Shown piece after piece: positions 61,991-64,000 of a DNA stretch of 64,000 nt. Origin of the DNA: Lentilactobacillus diolivorans DSM 14421 (lineage in GTDB: Bacteria; Bacillota; Bacilli; Lactobacillales; Lactobacillaceae); assembly GCF_001434255.1 (NCBI RefSeq), contig NZ_AZEY01000066.1:1-64000 (forward strand). The letters are read 5' to 3'. The number at the start of each line of letters is the position of its first letter. Positions within the stretch are counted from its first letter, which is position 1. The notes under the pieces were generated by a model that saw only the letters and a program-made list of their open reading frames with translations, ran no database searches and had not been told where the DNA came from. The translations under genes and the position numbers were made by a program.

Positions 61991-63803
61991 TTTGAGCTTT
62001 AGGTACGACAACCTTTTGATAAATTAAAACCGTGATGACATAATAAACCAAATATAACGCAAGAAATCCAATCGATGAATAAGCAAATGCTTGATAGGCA
62101 TGGTGTAGTAGACTAGCTTTGACGAACATTTGTAACCCAAATCCAACATTAATTAATCCAAGAGCTGCTGGCAATCCAAATAATCCCATTATTTGAAGCA
62201 TAATTGAACGCTTTAAAGATCTTTGAGAGGTTCCAATCTTATTTAACATTTCAAATCGCGTTTTGTCGCGATCAATCCCACTTAAGATCTTGAACATTAA
62301 ACAACTGGCTAACATTGCCAGAAATGCAATTCCTAAAAATACTCCCATAAATTCCATGCTTGAAAAAATATTTTTGACAAATTCATAAAGTATTAAAGAT
62401 TCTCCCATTGACTGCACGACTTTCGACCCTAGCTCTCTTTTTTGCAAGTCAAAAATAGCCTTTAGAGATGCTGATTGTCCATTAAGATCTTTGACACGTA
62501 TTAGTTTAAGGTGATTAATTTCACCAGAGACTTTGCTAAAAACTTGATCCGAAACAAATTTAATTTGGTGAGTCTTCAAATTTACATTTTGCAAAGTACG
62601 TAATTGTTGATATGGTTGAGAATGAGAGTTTCCTAGTTGTCCAAGCCTACTCTTTTTGATTTGCAAATTACCCTGAGGATTCCCGTTTGAAACAAAGGTA
62701 GGGTATTCAATCGGTTGCCGACTGAACTCACTTAAACGATAATAGACTGCCTTTTTAGTTACTTTTTGTTGATAATTGTTTTCGTTTTTCCCATGAGTTT
62801 TTGCAATTAATTCTGCCATTTTTGAAGATGGATTAGTAGTTGCAATTACGTAGGCACTTTTAGCATTGGCAGTTTCAGGGAGCCCATTTTGAAGGCCGAT
62901 ACCGACCGTAATTGCCCCTAAAGCCAGTGAAAACAAAAGGGAAACAATTGAAAGAATTTTAGTATAATCATGAATTCGGAACTTCAACTGAGCAATTGTA
63001 AAACTATTTATTCCTCGTTTATTTAGGACTGACTGCTGTAGCCGCTCCAATAATATTACAAAGAATGAATTAAAGATAAAATAGGTGCCGCAAACAATTG
63101 TGACTAATCCAATTAGAATCGATAATCCTTTTAACTGTTGAATATGATCAAGTGAGTAATAACCCATAGCTAAAAATATGACACCAAGAGCTGCCTGACC
63201 AATAAGTCTTTTAGTCCGAGGCTGCTTCCAGTCTGTTTTACTCTCCGAGTTTAGTAATTTAAGCGCAGCTGTCTTTGTAAAGGAACGGGCATTCATAAGG
63301 CCCGCAACGATGAACAGGATCATAAAGAGAATTAACGTAGACCAGATAGCTGGATTATAAACGGCTTGGAAGTACTTTACGGGAATATCAAGCGCTGTTA
63401 CAAGCATATTACTAATTACTTTAGTCAGGCCAATTCCGGCAACTACCCCTATCAAAGTGGAAAACAGGCCAACAGTCAATGTTTCGAGATTAATAAGTGT
63501 CCCGATTTTGCTGCTTTTCGCACCTAACATCATAAACAATCCATAATCGTGCTTACGCATGCTCATTAAAAAGTTATTGGCATAAAGAATATATACCAAT
63601 GTAATGATAATCAGTAAAATCGATCCCAAGCTAAATACCACTTTGGCACTTTGACCCACGGTTGTTGACGTGACAAATTTCTTATTCAACGCAATCGCTT
63701 CAAACATGTAAAAAATTGCCGAAGCCATTATCATACCAGAAAAAAGCACGATATAATCACGCCAACGCGCTTTTATACCTGATATTGAAATCTTAAATAG
63801 CAT
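61980..63803 (-). CDS. Bce-type ABC transporter permease (FtsX family)
   Basis: The product has 607 residues and about ten helices: an N-terminal group (YIVLFSGMIMASAIFYMFEAI), three more to residue 180, and one near residue 210. A large extracytoplasmic loop (about 315-480) follows a helix at 290, with C-terminal helices after it. This is the BceB/VraG arrangement of permeases that sense or remove peptide antibiotics. AGGAGG precedes the ATG. The ATPase gene ends 16 bases upstream and the GntR gene overlaps its end. Confidence 0.92.
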   Translation of the reverse strand: MLFKISISGIKARWRDYIVLFSGMIMASAIFYMFEAIALNKKFVTSTTVGQSAKVVFSLGSILLIIITLVYILYANNFLMSMRKHDYGLFMMLGAKSSKIGTLINLETLTVGLFSTLIGVVAGIGLTKVISNMLVTALDIPVKYFQAVYNPAIWSTLILFMILFIVAGLMNARSFTKTAALKLLNSESKTDWKQPRTKRLIGQAALGVIFLAMGYYSLDHIQQLKGLSILIGLVTIVCGTYFIFNSFFVILLERLQQSVLNKRGINSFTIAQLKFRIHDYTKILSIVSLLFSLALGAITVGIGLQNGLPETANAKSAYVIATTNPSSKMAELIAKTHGKNENNYQQKVTKKAVYYRLSEFSRQPIEYPTFVSNGNPQGNLQIKKSRLGQLGNSHSQPYQQLRTLQNVNLKTHQIKFVSDQVFSKVSGEINHLKLIRVKDLNGQSASLKAIFDLQKRELGSKVVQSMGESLILYEFVKNIFSSMEFMGVFLGIAFLAMLASCLMFKILSGIDRDKTRFEMLNKIGTSQRSLKRSIMLQIMGLFGLPAALGLINVGFGLQMFVKASLLHHAYQAFAYSSIGFLALYLVYYVITVLIYQKVVVPKAQNER

Positions 63804-63819
63804 TAGTTTCCTCCTCTAG

Positions 63820-64000
63820 TTACTGTTCGAACGTTCCCAACTTTTCCAATATTTCCTGGTAAAATTCATTCCTTGTTTTTCCAGTTGCTTTCAATTCATC
63901 ACCAATTTTCCCGTCCTTAATAAATAAAATCCGTTTGCAAAAGCTGGCGGAAAACGGGTCATGAGTCACTAATAAAATTGATACGCCTTGTGAATTAATC
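63820..64000 (-). CDS. ABC transporter ATP-binding protein, C-terminal part (5' end outside window)
   Basis: Sixty codons are visible, ending at TAA 63822-63820. SILLVTHDPFSASFCKRILFIKDGKIGDEL contains the H-loop histidine and the end of the nucleotide-binding domain as in BceA-type ATPases, and RNEFYQEILEKLG is the usual tail. The Walker motifs lie outside the window. It pairs with the permease immediately downstream. Confidence 0.9.
   Translation of the reverse strand, partial: INSQGVSILLVTHDPFSASFCKRILFIKDGKIGDELKATGKTRNEFYQEILEKLGTFEQ

Noticed and set aside
1-64000. tRNA, rRNA, insertion sequences, CRISPR arrays or prophage genes
   Set aside because: None was recognised when reading both strands. 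No transposase, integrase or tRNA-like cloverleaf was seen, though a covariance-model scan would be the proper test.

Overview
The window is low-GC Firmicutes chromosome and looks like a member of the Lactobacillaceae. The grounds are AGGAGG-type ribosome binding sites, DUF5776-type cell-surface repeats, a sedolisin-type (S53) peptidase, several TetR regulators with old-yellow-enzyme operons, and cre-like catabolite sites. I cannot name the genus or species from the sequence alone. The left edge is the end of a glucose-6-phosphate isomerase gene and the right edge is a partial Bce-type ABC ATPase.

Layout. (1) 0.5-4.3 kb: an autoregulated-looking TetR operon with an ene-reductase and two paralogous short-chain dehydrogenases. 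(2) 4.7-16.9 kb: a surface-adhesion locus on the minus strand, holding an Mga-like regulator, a secreted L-type lectin-like protein, and a giant lectin-plus-repeat adhesin (about 39 GA/FIVAR-like three-helix units and a C-terminal DUF5776 region) split by a +1 frameshift. (3) 17-19 kb: a TetR regulator and a universal stress protein. (4) 19-27 kb: an arabinan/arabinoside locus with a GH93-like propeller enzyme (broken by an amber stop), a GH127 enzyme (broken by a frameshift in a homopolymer), a small unknown protein, an oligosaccharide symporter, a GH51 arabinofuranosidase, and a divergent ArsR-type regulator with a large C-terminal domain. (5) 28-33 kb: a second copy of the small unknown protein, then a sugar transporter and a GH42 beta-galactosidase with a divergent AraC regulator. 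(6) 33-37 kb: an ABC transporter with a 7-TM protein and a TetR regulator. (7) 37-43 kb: a second TetR/ene-reductase/SDR module with two hydrolases and a quinone-oxidoreductase-like gene. (8) 43-49 kb: a third copy of the small unknown protein, a Kup potassium transporter, and MATE and DHA2 efflux pumps. (9) 49-52 kb: tandem 48-aa membrane peptides, a SAP-like gene with a decayed partial copy, a GNAT enzyme, and a RelB/YafQ-type toxin-antitoxin pair. (10) 52-60 kb: exported proteases (two metzincins, one frameshifted, and one sedolisin), a GPP34-like protein, an EEP-family hydrolase and a CPBP protease. (11) 60-64 kb: a D-2-hydroxyacid dehydrogenase and a GntR/ABC antimicrobial-peptide-type exporter operon.

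The most interesting material is non-coding or small. A dispersed family of structured intergenic repeats has long hairpins with unrelated but compensating stem sequences and conserved flanks and bulge, found at five or more sites. A short hairpin module with an ACAAAAGTAATTTTGT-like core precedes several of them and also occurs alone as terminators. A three-copy family of about 117-aa proteins of unknown function lies beside sugar and transport genes. A 210-bp tandem duplication encodes two 48-aa membrane peptides with non-ATG starts. An exact 20-bp sequence lies in inverted orientation on both sides of the AraC gene. Four accessory genes for extracellular or polysaccharide functions carry single disabling lesions. 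Either this accessory genome is decaying or the assembly contains errors, and the amber codon at least is a substitution rather than an indel.
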